Position numbers and translations under genes: made by a program
Shown: one piece after another, positions 42,403 to 51,080 of the stretch
Numbering within the stretch: the stretch's first letter is position 1
How the letters are laid out: each line of letters opens with the position of its first letter
Notes under the pieces: generated by a model
Databases searched by the model: none
Seen by the model: the letters and a program-made list of their open reading frames with translations, nothing else
What the model was told of the DNA's origin: nothing
NCBI GenBank assembly: GCA_031268095.1
Contig: JAIRXU010000025.1
Location: 1 to 64,000 of the forward strand
DNA: 64,000 bases
Direction: 5' to 3'
From: Oscillospiraceae bacterium
GTDB lineage: Bacteria > Bacillota > Clostridia > Oscillospirales > Acutalibacteraceae

Positions 42403-43338
42403 ATGAAACTGATCAAATGCGGCAACACGCCGTCTCATTACTACGACGCCGACAAATACGCCGACTGCCCGCACTGCGCGAAGCTGACCGGGCCGGCGCG
42501 GCAGCAGTCCCCGGAACCGCCGCCGCCGAACTTCCAGCCGAGCGCGCGTTCCGCGCCGCCGGAACGGCCGGAAACGGAATCCCGCACCAGCTCTCTCTGG
42601 GCGGAGCCTCCCGCGCCGCCCCCGGCTCCCGCTCCCGCGCCGAGCGGCCCTGCCTGCCCCGCCTGCGGCGCGCCGCTGCGGGAGGACGCCGTATTCTGCG
42701 TCGAGTGCGGGAAGCGGGTAACGCCGGAACCTCCCGCCGCGCTGGCCTGCCCTGCCTGCGGAACGCCGCTGCCGGGGGACTCCGTCTTTTGCGTCCGTTG
42801 CGGGAAACGGCTCGACCCCGCCTTCGCGGAGGCTCCCGCGCCCGCGCCAGTCATTCCTTCGACCGCAGCCCCCTCCCCTGCCCCCGCGCCCGCCGCGCCC
42901 TCGCTGCAATCCGCTGTTGACGCCGTCCGCACAGGCGGCGTCGACACCCAGGACATGAAAACCGTGGCATTTTATAACACTGCCCACGGCACGGAGCCGG
43001 TGGTGGGCTGGCTGGTCTGTACGCAGGGCAGCTACTTCGGCGAGGGCTTCCCCCTCAAAGCCGGGCGCAACAGCATCGGGCGGCAAATGGACAACGACGT
43101 CCCCCTGGCGCAGGAAACCACCGTCTCCCGCCGCGCGCACGCCATCCTGACCTTCGATCCGAAGCAGCAGGCGTTCTTCATCCAGCCCGGCGAGGGCAGC
43201 GGCCTGACGTACCGGAACGACGAGCTGGTCAGCGGCTTCACCCCGCTGCGCCCGTATGACACGCTGCAACTGGGCAGCGCGGCGTTCGTGTTCGCGCCGT
43301 TCTGCGGCGAACACTTTCGATGGGAGGATCACATCTGA
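42403..43338 (+). CDS. Zinc-ribbon + FHA-domain protein
   Basis: CPACGAPLREDAVFCVECGKR and CPACGTPLPGDSVFCVRCGKR; FHA LKAGRNSIGRQMDNDVPLAQETTVSRRAHAILTF. Confidence 0.88.
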   Translation: MKLIKCGNTPSHYYDADKYADCPHCAKLTGPARQQSPEPPPPNFQPSARSAPPERPETESRTSSLWAEPPAPPPAPAPAPSGPACPACGAPLREDAVFCVECGKRVTPEPPAALACPACGTPLPGDSVFCVRCGKRLDPAFAEAPAPAPVIPSTAAPSPAPAPAAPSLQSAVDAVRTGGVDTQDMKTVAFYNTAHGTEPVVGWLVCTQGSYFGEGFPLKAGRNSIGRQMDNDVPLAQETTVSRRAHAILTFDPKQQAFFIQPGEGSGLTYRNDELVSGFTPLRPYDTLQLGSAAFVFAPFCGEHFRWEDHI

Positions 43339-44327
43339 TGAAAAAGCTGATTTCCGGTCTCCTGCCCCTGGTCTTGCTGCTGTCCTTCGCGTCCTGCGCC
43401 AAGGCCTACACGCCCAAGCCCAATCCTCCGCTGGTGCTGGGCGAAAAATACCTGACCGACCTGGACTACGAGCAGGCCCTGCTGCAGTTCGACGAGGCGA
43501 TCAAAATTGACCCGAAGAACCCAAGGGGATATTTGGGCAAGTATGCTGTGCTGGAGTTTCTGGATCGGCATGCGGAAGCTGAGCGGGTGCTGCGGGAGGG
43601 GAAAAAGAAGGCTGCCGATATAGAAATGAAGGCTGTCCTGGACGCGGCGAGGGTTTCTGCCGAAGATGGCCTTGCGAGCGCCGTAGAAGTATACAAAGAG
43701 ATGGGTTTCAAGGATTTTGCTTTGAAGCTGCTGAAAGTATGCATAGAAGTCTACCACAGTGCCGAGCGCTTTGTGGACGCGCTTGCCGTGCTGACCGAAG
43801 AGCTGGGCGTGGAACCATCCGTTTCGGCGGCGGCTGCGGCGGTCACAACGGCGGCGGTGACAGATAAGAGGACAGAAGCGTCCACAACCACAGCAGCCAC
43901 AACCAAAACCACAGCACCGGCCACCACAAAGACGACCACAACGGAGAAATCTGGAATTCGATTGGAGGATTTCAGCATCTGGGACATGCTCGCGGATGAG
44001 TTACGCAGTCTGCTTTCCAGCCATGCGACCATTCACACAAGGGAACAGGTTTGGACGTATTTCACGTGGAACGACAGCACTGTTTCGCTCTACGGCGTCT
44101 ATCCTGGCATGGACGCTACGCAGGCGAGGTCTCTTTTGGCGCAGCAAGGACGAAAAATTGAGGATGGCAAAACCCGATTGGGTCATGAGAAAATGACGTA
44201 TTGCTTTACTGTTAGTAACCGCACCGATTATTCGGCTGACGGTTGGGCCACCATCGACGTTGGATGGAATGAAGAAGCAGGACAAGTAAGCGCCATGACG
44301 TGCGAACAGGAGTTTACCGCTTGGTAA
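43338..44327 (+). CDS. Lipoprotein: TPR module + unknown C-terminal domain
   Basis: Lipobox LLLSFASC; KPNPPLVLGEKYLTDLDYEQALLQFDEAIKIDPKNPRGYLGKYAVLEF; Thr-rich linker. Confidence 0.8.
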   Translation: MKKLISGLLPLVLLLSFASCAKAYTPKPNPPLVLGEKYLTDLDYEQALLQFDEAIKIDPKNPRGYLGKYAVLEFLDRHAEAERVLREGKKKAADIEMKAVLDAARVSAEDGLASAVEVYKEMGFKDFALKLLKVCIEVYHSAERFVDALAVLTEELGVEPSVSAAAAAVTTAAVTDKRTEASTTTAATTKTTAPATTKTTTTEKSGIRLEDFSIWDMLADELRSLLSSHATIHTREQVWTYFTWNDSTVSLYGVYPGMDATQARSLLAQQGRKIEDGKTRLGHEKMTYCFTVSNRTDYSADGWATIDVGWNEEAGQVSAMTCEQEFTAW

Positions 44328-44381
44328 GCTAATGCGGGATACGTCTCGGTTACAAACACAACCGGAATAGGAGGCCACCCC

Positions 44382-45521
44382 ATGAAAAAATTACTCTCAA
44401 TCGCCCTCACCTCCGCCCTGCTGCTGTCCTTCGCGTCCTGCGCCAAGGCCTACACGCCCAAGCCCAATCCTCCGCTGGTGCTGGGCGAAAAATACCTGCT
44501 CGACCTGGACTACGAGCAGGCCCTGCTGCAGTTCGACGAGGCGATCAAAATTGACCCGAAGAACCCAAGGGGGTATTTGGGCAAGGCCGACGCGCTGCTG
44601 CACCTCGACCGCCAGGCGGAGGCTGCGGCGGCATTGGGTAACGGCGCAAAGATTGTGCCGAAGGAGCAGCGCGAGCCGCTGCGGACTGCACAGGTTGAAG
44701 CTGAGAAGTCGCCCGTTGATGGCTACATAGGCCTGTCCTCTGCGTATGAAAAGCTTGGCTGGGTGGATATCGCGCTGGCGCTGCTGCGGCGCGTTTGCGA
44801 AGAATTGCCGGAGGAGAGCAGGCTGTTCAAGGCATTGGAGCGGCTGATGGACATTCTGGATACAGAATTAACTGCTGTGTCAGGGGAAGCCACCGAAGCT
44901 TTCACCGGAGAGCCGGAGGAAATGCCGATTTCTGCGCAGGAACAGCGAGAGGTGGAGGCATTCATTCAGGGACACACCGCGAACATCAACCTTCATGATC
45001 TTTTCTCTCGCTATGCGATGAATGTTGACAAATTGAAGTCCGAGTGGATAAATGCGAATCTAGCATACGTGTCAGTTGCTTCCCCCGGCTTTGATGCTTC
45101 AGCAACCAGAAAATCATTCGAGGATCAGTGGACGGGTACTGGCCTTATTTCCAATTCCAATATAAAAATGCGGGTTGATATTACGAGCGTCGCAAAATTT
45201 TCGCGCAAGGGACTGCGGCAGTTTATCTCAGCTTATCATGCGCAAGGCTACGAAGAGTTTTGGCAAGAATACAAGAATAAGTCCCCATACTCAGTAGCGG
45301 ATTCTGTGTATGAATTTTATGAACGCTTAGTCCGTGTAATGTATGATTGTCGGCTACCGATTGACAGTGCAGATGTAGTTTATAAGGCGGTTTATAGCAT
45401 CACAACGACCTATGACGGCAATACAACCACGAACAAGTTTACGGAATATATCGTGCACATGGACGGAAAGTTGCAACGGGTAATGACCGTAGATACTGTA
45501 AGTTTTGGAGGTATCTCATGA
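44382..45521 (+). CDS. Lipoprotein: TPR module + unknown C-terminal domain
   Basis: Lipobox LLLSFASC; TPR module nearly identical at DNA level to 43338-44327. Confidence 0.8.
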   Translation: MKKLLSIALTSALLLSFASCAKAYTPKPNPPLVLGEKYLLDLDYEQALLQFDEAIKIDPKNPRGYLGKADALLHLDRQAEAAAALGNGAKIVPKEQREPLRTAQVEAEKSPVDGYIGLSSAYEKLGWVDIALALLRRVCEELPEESRLFKALERLMDILDTELTAVSGEATEAFTGEPEEMPISAQEQREVEAFIQGHTANINLHDLFSRYAMNVDKLKSEWINANLAYVSVASPGFDASATRKSFEDQWTGTGLISNSNIKMRVDITSVAKFSRKGLRQFISAYHAQGYEEFWQEYKNKSPYSVADSVYEFYERLVRVMYDCRLPIDSADVVYKAVYSITTTYDGNTTTNKFTEYIVHMDGKLQRVMTVDTVSFGGIS

Positions 45522-47350
45522 CCCGCTGCAACAGCTGCTTCGCCCTGCGCGGCGAGGAATTCGACGTTTGCCCCCACTGCGGCTACGTCCAGGGAGCGCC
45601 CGCCAAAGAGCTCTACCACCTCTATCCCGGCATGCGCCTGAACGGCCGTTATATCGTCGGGCAGGTGCTGGGCTTCGGCGGCTTCGGGATTACCTACAAG
45701 GTCTGGGACACCCGGATGGAGGCCGTCCTGGCCGTGAAGGAGTACTACCCCAACGGCCTGGTCAACCGGACGCCGGGGACGGCGGACGTGCGGCTGGTCG
45801 CGCGGGGGCACCAGGCGGACTTCGCCCACGGGCTGGAACGGTTCCTGGACGAGGCCCGCAGCATGGCGCGCTTCAGCGCCCATCCCAGCATCATCCATGT
45901 CTTCGATTTCTTTGAGGAGAACGGCACGGCCTACTTCGTGATGGAATATCTGGACGGGATCAACCTCAACGAATACCTGCGCGGGAACGATATGGAGACC
46001 GAGGCGGCCGCAGGGATCGTCGAGCGGGTCTGCGACGCGCTGCGGGACATTCACGCGGCGGGGATTGTGCACCGGGACGTCAGCCCCGACAATATCTTCC
46101 TTTGCGCGGGCGGCAGCGTCAAGCTGATCGACTTCGGCGCGGCGCGCTTTTCATCCGGCGAAGCTGCCCTGCATACGATCATTCTGAAGCCCGGCTTCGC
46201 CCCGCCGGAGCAGTACGAGAGCATCAGCAAACAGGGCCCCTGGACGGATATCTATGCCCTCGGCGCGACGTTTTATTTCATGCTCACCGGCGTCAAACCC
46301 GAAGAATCCAGCAACCGCAAAATTTCCGACGACCTCGCGCCGCCGAACGCCCTGCGCCCGGAGATTCCGGCGTACCTCAGCAATACAGTCATGAAGGCGA
46401 TGGCTGTCGATATGCACCTGCGGTTTCAGTCTGTGGCGGATTTTCAGCAGGCCCTCCGGCGGGAAAAGAAGGTCCTCCTTCCCGCGCAGGAAAAGAAGCG
46501 GCGCGGCCGCCGCCGTCTGGCCGGTGTCCTCGCGGCGGCGCTGGCGGTGACTTTGGCGGGCGGCATTTTTTTCGCCGGCTGGAACCGGGAGCGCGTTGCG
46601 GAAACCTTGCCGGACGCGGCAATTTCCCTGTGGCTGCCCGGCGGTGAGGCGCAGGAACAGGCCGTCCGGGACGTTCTGGAAACCTTCCGCGCCAGCTTTC
46701 CCAACGTGACGGTGACCGTCAGCCTGTTCCCGGAAGCGGACTATGGGCCGGCCCTGGCGGCAGCCGCCGCCGACGGAAACCTGCCGGCGCTCTTCTCGTC
46801 GGACGGCGCGGGCGCGGACGTCCTGGCCAAGGCAGCGCCGCTGGACGCCGTCTTCGCGCAGATCAGCACAAGTGACGTGCAGTTCCTGCCGGAAAACAGC
46901 GCGGCTCTGCTGGCCCAAAAGCAGCTGCCCCTGGGCTTTTGCGCTCCGGCGGTCTACGAACACCCCGGCGCTTCCGGCGCCGGCGCCGCCAAGGAGGATT
47001 TTCTTTCCGGACAGACGGCGGAATTCCGCGGCAGTACAGCGGACTACGCCGATGTTCAGGCCGCCCTGCCCGCACAGTTCCTCCTGCATCCCCCGGACGG
47101 CGAAGCGCCGCTGGCGCGGTTTGGCGTGTACTGGAGCATCGGCTCCTGCAAAGGCGGTGAACTGCGCTGCGCGGAACGCCTGCTGCGCTTCTTCCTCAGC
47201 TCCAATGCCCAGGACCGCCTGCTGATTCAGTCCAGCGGCGGCTGGGTGCCGGTCAACAAAAAGGCTCTCGGATTGTTCTGCGAGGTTTATCCCGACTTCG
47301 ACGGCTTTTTCCAGGGCAGCGGCCATTACCTATTTGATCTCAATACATAA
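45518..47350 (+). CDS. Ser/Thr protein kinase with C-terminal solute-binding-protein-like domain
   Basis: Kinase RYIVGQVLGFGGFGITYKVWD..., HRDVSPDNIFL, DFGAARF; TM LAGVLAAALAVTLAGGIFFAGW; then ISLWLPGGEAQEQAVRDVLETFRASFPNVTVTVSLFPEADYG...AERLLRFFLSSNAQDRLLIQSSGGWVPVNKKAL. Confidence 0.85.
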   Translation: MTRCNSCFALRGEEFDVCPHCGYVQGAPAKELYHLYPGMRLNGRYIVGQVLGFGGFGITYKVWDTRMEAVLAVKEYYPNGLVNRTPGTADVRLVARGHQADFAHGLERFLDEARSMARFSAHPSIIHVFDFFEENGTAYFVMEYLDGINLNEYLRGNDMETEAAAGIVERVCDALRDIHAAGIVHRDVSPDNIFLCAGGSVKLIDFGAARFSSGEAALHTIILKPGFAPPEQYESISKQGPWTDIYALGATFYFMLTGVKPEESSNRKISDDLAPPNALRPEIPAYLSNTVMKAMAVDMHLRFQSVADFQQALRREKKVLLPAQEKKRRGRRRLAGVLAAALAVTLAGGIFFAGWNRERVAETLPDAAISLWLPGGEAQEQAVRDVLETFRASFPNVTVTVSLFPEADYGPALAAAAADGNLPALFSSDGAGADVLAKAAPLDAVFAQISTSDVQFLPENSAALLAQKQLPLGFCAPAVYEHPGASGAGAAKEDFLSGQTAEFRGSTADYADVQAALPAQFLLHPPDGEAPLARFGVYWSIGSCKGGELRCAERLLRFFLSSNAQDRLLIQSSGGWVPVNKKALGLFCEVYPDFDGFFQGSGHYLFDLNT

Positions 47351-47364
47351 AGGAGCGAACCGCC

Positions 47365-50300
47365 ATGTTTTGTATTGGCTGCGGGAAACCGCTTACCCCA
47401 GAGGACCTTTTTTGCCCTTGCTGCGGCGCGCAGAACCCGCCGCCGCAACCAATGCCCGGGCCTCCCCCTCCTCTGCTCCCCGTCAAGCGAACCTACGTCA
47501 AGTTTATCCTGCTCAACCTGCTGACGCTCGGCATCTATAAGCAGTATTACTACGCCTGCTGCATCCGGGAAATGAACGCCGCCTGCGCGGAAGACGGCGA
47601 GGAAACGCCTGGCTTTTGGAAATATTTTGGCTTATCTCTGCTTACCTTCGGTATTTATGGGATCATCCACCAGGTCCAGCTGATGAAGCGAGTGGAAAAC
47701 GCGGGAAAACGGTACGGGGTCAAGGTGATGTCCGCCGGGAAAAAAATGGCGATGCAGTACGGCGGTATCTTGGGCGTCGGCTTTCTGGAGGGGATCCTGT
47801 CCGTCCTTGTCCCGCTGATTGTGCTCGGCGCCAGAATCTATGACCCAGCTTCTGTCCTTCTGTTGACAGTCATTTTGATGCTGGCGGGAACGCTGCCCGG
47901 ATTCATTCTGATTTTCATCAGCTCCTATCACTGGATTCACGATTTCAACGCGATCAGCCGGGCATACAACCAGCGGGTACAGACGGGCTGGGCGCCCTCC
48001 CCCGCCCGGATCCCCGCTGGGCCGATCTATGCCGCGCCTGCACCGCCTGTTTCCGCGAACGCAGCGCCGGCGCCTTCCGCGCCGTTGGCTTCTGCGCCGC
48101 CCCAGCCGGCCAAACCCTCTGCGGGAGAGAAGCTGTCCCAGGCGGCGGTGCACGCGCGGCAGATCGGCTTCGCTCTCTGGGAGGCCGCGAAACCCAGGCT
48201 GCAATCGTTCCGGCAAGCTGTCCGGCAAACGGCCGCCGCCGCTTGGATCTGGATCAAGCGCCACAAAAAGCCGGTGATCGCCGCGCTGGCGGCGCTGACC
48301 GCTGTTGCCGCACTCTGCGTCACCGGCGGCCTCGTTTGGCAAGCCCGGCAAGCCAAAAAAGCGGCGCTCAACACCGCCCCCGATTCTCCGCTGGTGCTGG
48401 GCGAAAAATACCTGACAGAGCTGGATTACGAGCAGGCGCTGCCGCAATTCGACGAGGCCATCCGGATCGACCCGAAGAATCCGCGCAGCTACCTGGGAAA
48501 AGCCGACGCCCTGCTGCACCTGGACCGCCAGCCGGACGCCGCCGAAGCCCTCGCCAAGGGCGCGCAAAAGACCGGCGATCCGCTGCTGACCGCGGCGGAG
48601 ACCGCTGCCGGACAATCGGCTGCCGACGGCTACGTCGCCATTTCCAACGCCTATGAAAAGCTGAACTGGGGCGACATCGCCCTGGGGCTGCTGCGGCGCG
48701 TAGCGAAGGAACTGCCGGACGAGGCGAAGATTATCGCCGCGCTGGAGCGGCTGGAGGAACTCTTCGGCGAAACCAGCCGCGCGCGGTGGGAAAAGGCGTA
48801 CGCGTCGGTGCTGGGAACGCTCCGGGAGATTGTGGTAAGCCGGGATTGGGATGCCTTGGCGGCGGAGTTTTCGCCAGACGTCACCCTCAATTACGAACTT
48901 GATACAACTTCTTTCGGCTATGTTTTTCATGACCTCAACAAAGATTGTGTGGCAGAATTGATTCTCTCCTGCCGTCAGCAGGGGGATGATGTTCCGACGA
49001 TCCGCGCCATTTATGTTCTGGAGAAAAATAACCCTGTCCAGCTTTGGACCGACATGTATCGGATGGGGGGTTCTTTCCAGTCGTCAGGCGCTTTCCTGGA
49101 GGAAAATTACGCTGGTAGCGGGATGAGGACGACACAGCGCCTCCTCCTCAAGAACAACCAGCTGGTATTTGACAAGGCTATCGAATCTCCCATGTGGGAT
49201 ATGCCACAGGAGTACCGCTACTATGAAGGTTCCTTTGACAACGGCATCGTTATTTCCGAAGCGAAATATAACGAACTCCAGAAGACGGAGTTCCGCGGCG
49301 GTGCGGAAGCCAAGTTTGCTTTCTTCCCCATTGAGGACTACCGGCCCAACGCGGCGGAGGAACAGGCATACGCGAACGTGCTGGGGCTCTATCAGGACAT
49401 TGCGGCGAGCGGACGGCCGGGGCGCTTCGAAAGCGAAATGCAGGCCAGCCTCGGTGTTCTCGAGGATGCCGCATGTTATTATGCCTTCCAGGACATCGAC
49501 AGCAACGGCGTCACGGAACTGCTGATGATCAAAAAGAACAATTACTATGACGGGACGACGCGGAGCTCCATCTTTGGCGCGTATACGCTCGTCGGCGGCA
49601 AGCCGCAGGCAATGCACCTCCGGGAAAACAGCACGTACCCCGAATGCTACTGGGCGTCTTACGACGGCTACCTGGACGGCAGCGGCTTTCTGTATGTTTC
49701 CGGCTACGGAAGCAACACCAGCTTCAACTTCAAATTGCGTATCAGCAACCATGATTTTGTGTGCGCGGCAAGCTACATTGCAGGTGGCTGGGCCAGCGGC
49801 GATCCGTCCTATGACGGTGACTGCCATAACCAGCAGGAATACGACAGCGGCATCAAAAATTGGCCCAAAGACAACGCCAAGGCCGGATTGACGTGCTATC
49901 CCATTGAGGACTACCGGCCCGCGGCGGAGGAAACGGAACGCAACACCACTGCCGCAGTGACCCTTGACCCCTCCTGGGTGATCGCGCCCGCTTATACAGC
50001 CGCCCATCCGTTCTCCGAAGGCCTGGCGGCGGTCAGCAAATCGGCGGAGTCTTCCTCCGGCGGCAAGTGGGGGTTCATTGACGAAAAGGGAACTTTGGTT
50101 ATTCCGATGATCTACGGCGAGGTCGGGGATTTTTCGGATGGCTTGGCGCTCATTGCCATTGGAGAATATCCAAACACAAAATACGGTTATATCGACAAGA
50201 CGGGCAAAACGGTGATTCCAGCCATCTACGACAACGCGCGGCCATTTTCCGAGGGACTGGCAGCGGTTGCAATCGGTAAAACGGAACTGCTAGAGTATCC

Positions 50301-51057
50301 AAAGATGCACAATACTTACGGAAAAATGGGATACATCAATACGCAGGGCAAAACGGTGATCCCGTTTGAGTATGCATGGAATGTCATGGCCGAAAACTAT
50401 GACTTTTCCGAGGGGTTAGCGGCGGTAAGCAAGCGAATGGATAATCTTTCTTCTTATTCATGGTCTTTTGGATACATCGACAAAACCGGAAAGCAGGTTA
50501 TCCCCTTCGAATACAATGAGGCACGGCCTTTCTCCGATGGTCTTGCGCTCGTTACGAAGGCCGCCGTCAGCAATTATGGCTACATCGATAAGACCGGCAA
50601 AACCGTCCTCCCCTTTCAGTATCAAGAACTACAGACGGGCGGCGATTTCAAAAATGGCTTGGCCGCCGTGGAGAACGGCGACGGGAAGATCGGCTACATG
50701 GATAAAACCGGTAAGATGGCAATCCCGTTCCAGCTAACATCCACTTCCCCACAGGCCCCTGGCTATGCTAGCTCCTTCGTTGGCGGCTACGCGTACGCCT
50801 CCATCATCCAGAACGACCGGAAGGTTGACGGCTTCATCGACAAAACCGGCAAATTTACGTCCTACCAGTCCCTTTTCGGATCTTTGCCATACTATAGCGA
50901 ATTCCTGAGCAGCGAGGTGTTTGGCGGAAAGATCACCCACACCGACGGGCCGCTGATGCCTTTATTGGATATCCAGGGCGCCGAAGAGGACGAATATTTT
51001 GGATCATCTTTCCCCGTCGGGAAATACGGTTATATCAAAAACCCGTTCTATCATTGA
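47365..51057 (+). CDS. Zinc-ribbon / DUF4234-like membrane / TPR / WG-repeat protein
   Basis: MFCIGCGKPLTPEDLFCPCCGAQ; membrane region VKFILLNLLTLGIYKQYYY; TPR LVLGEKYLTELDYEQALPQFDEAIRIDPKNPRSYLGKADALLHLDRQ; WG repeats (KYGYIDKTGKTVIPAIYDNARPFSEGLAAV x about 6). Confidence 0.85.
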   Translation: MFCIGCGKPLTPEDLFCPCCGAQNPPPQPMPGPPPPLLPVKRTYVKFILLNLLTLGIYKQYYYACCIREMNAACAEDGEETPGFWKYFGLSLLTFGIYGIIHQVQLMKRVENAGKRYGVKVMSAGKKMAMQYGGILGVGFLEGILSVLVPLIVLGARIYDPASVLLLTVILMLAGTLPGFILIFISSYHWIHDFNAISRAYNQRVQTGWAPSPARIPAGPIYAAPAPPVSANAAPAPSAPLASAPPQPAKPSAGEKLSQAAVHARQIGFALWEAAKPRLQSFRQAVRQTAAAAWIWIKRHKKPVIAALAALTAVAALCVTGGLVWQARQAKKAALNTAPDSPLVLGEKYLTELDYEQALPQFDEAIRIDPKNPRSYLGKADALLHLDRQPDAAEALAKGAQKTGDPLLTAAETAAGQSAADGYVAISNAYEKLNWGDIALGLLRRVAKELPDEAKIIAALERLEELFGETSRARWEKAYASVLGTLREIVVSRDWDALAAEFSPDVTLNYELDTTSFGYVFHDLNKDCVAELILSCRQQGDDVPTIRAIYVLEKNNPVQLWTDMYRMGGSFQSSGAFLEENYAGSGMRTTQRLLLKNNQLVFDKAIESPMWDMPQEYRYYEGSFDNGIVISEAKYNELQKTEFRGGAEAKFAFFPIEDYRPNAAEEQAYANVLGLYQDIAASGRPGRFESEMQASLGVLEDAACYYAFQDIDSNGVTELLMIKKNNYYDGTTRSSIFGAYTLVGGKPQAMHLRENSTYPECYWASYDGYLDGSGFLYVSGYGSNTSFNFKLRISNHDFVCAASYIAGGWASGDPSYDGDCHNQQEYDSGIKNWPKDNAKAGLTCYPIEDYRPAAEETERNTTAAVTLDPSWVIAPAYTAAHPFSEGLAAVSKSAESSSGGKWGFIDEKGTLVIPMIYGEVGDFSDGLALIAIGEYPNTKYGYIDKTGKTVIPAIYDNARPFSEGLAAVAIGKTELLEYPKMHNTYGKMGYINTQGKTVIPFEYAWNVMAENYDFSEGLAAVSKRMDNLSSYSWSFGYIDKTGKQVIPFEYNEARPFSDGLALVTKAAVSNYGYIDKTGKTVLPFQYQELQTGGDFKNGLAAVENGDGKIGYMDKTGKMAIPFQLTSTSPQAPGYASSFVGGYAYASIIQNDRKVDGFIDKTGKFTSYQSLFGSLPYYSEFLSSEVFGGKITHTDGPLMPLLDIQGAEEDEYFGSSFPVGKYGYIKNPFYH

Positions 51058-51080
51058 CCCTTTTGAAAGGAGAGATTCTT

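Noticed and set aside
40822-43332. 836-aa minus-strand ORF
   Set aside because: Antisense shadow of PP2C, lipoprotein and FHA genes in GC-rich DNA; low-complexity Arg/Gly/Val composition and no domain motifs.
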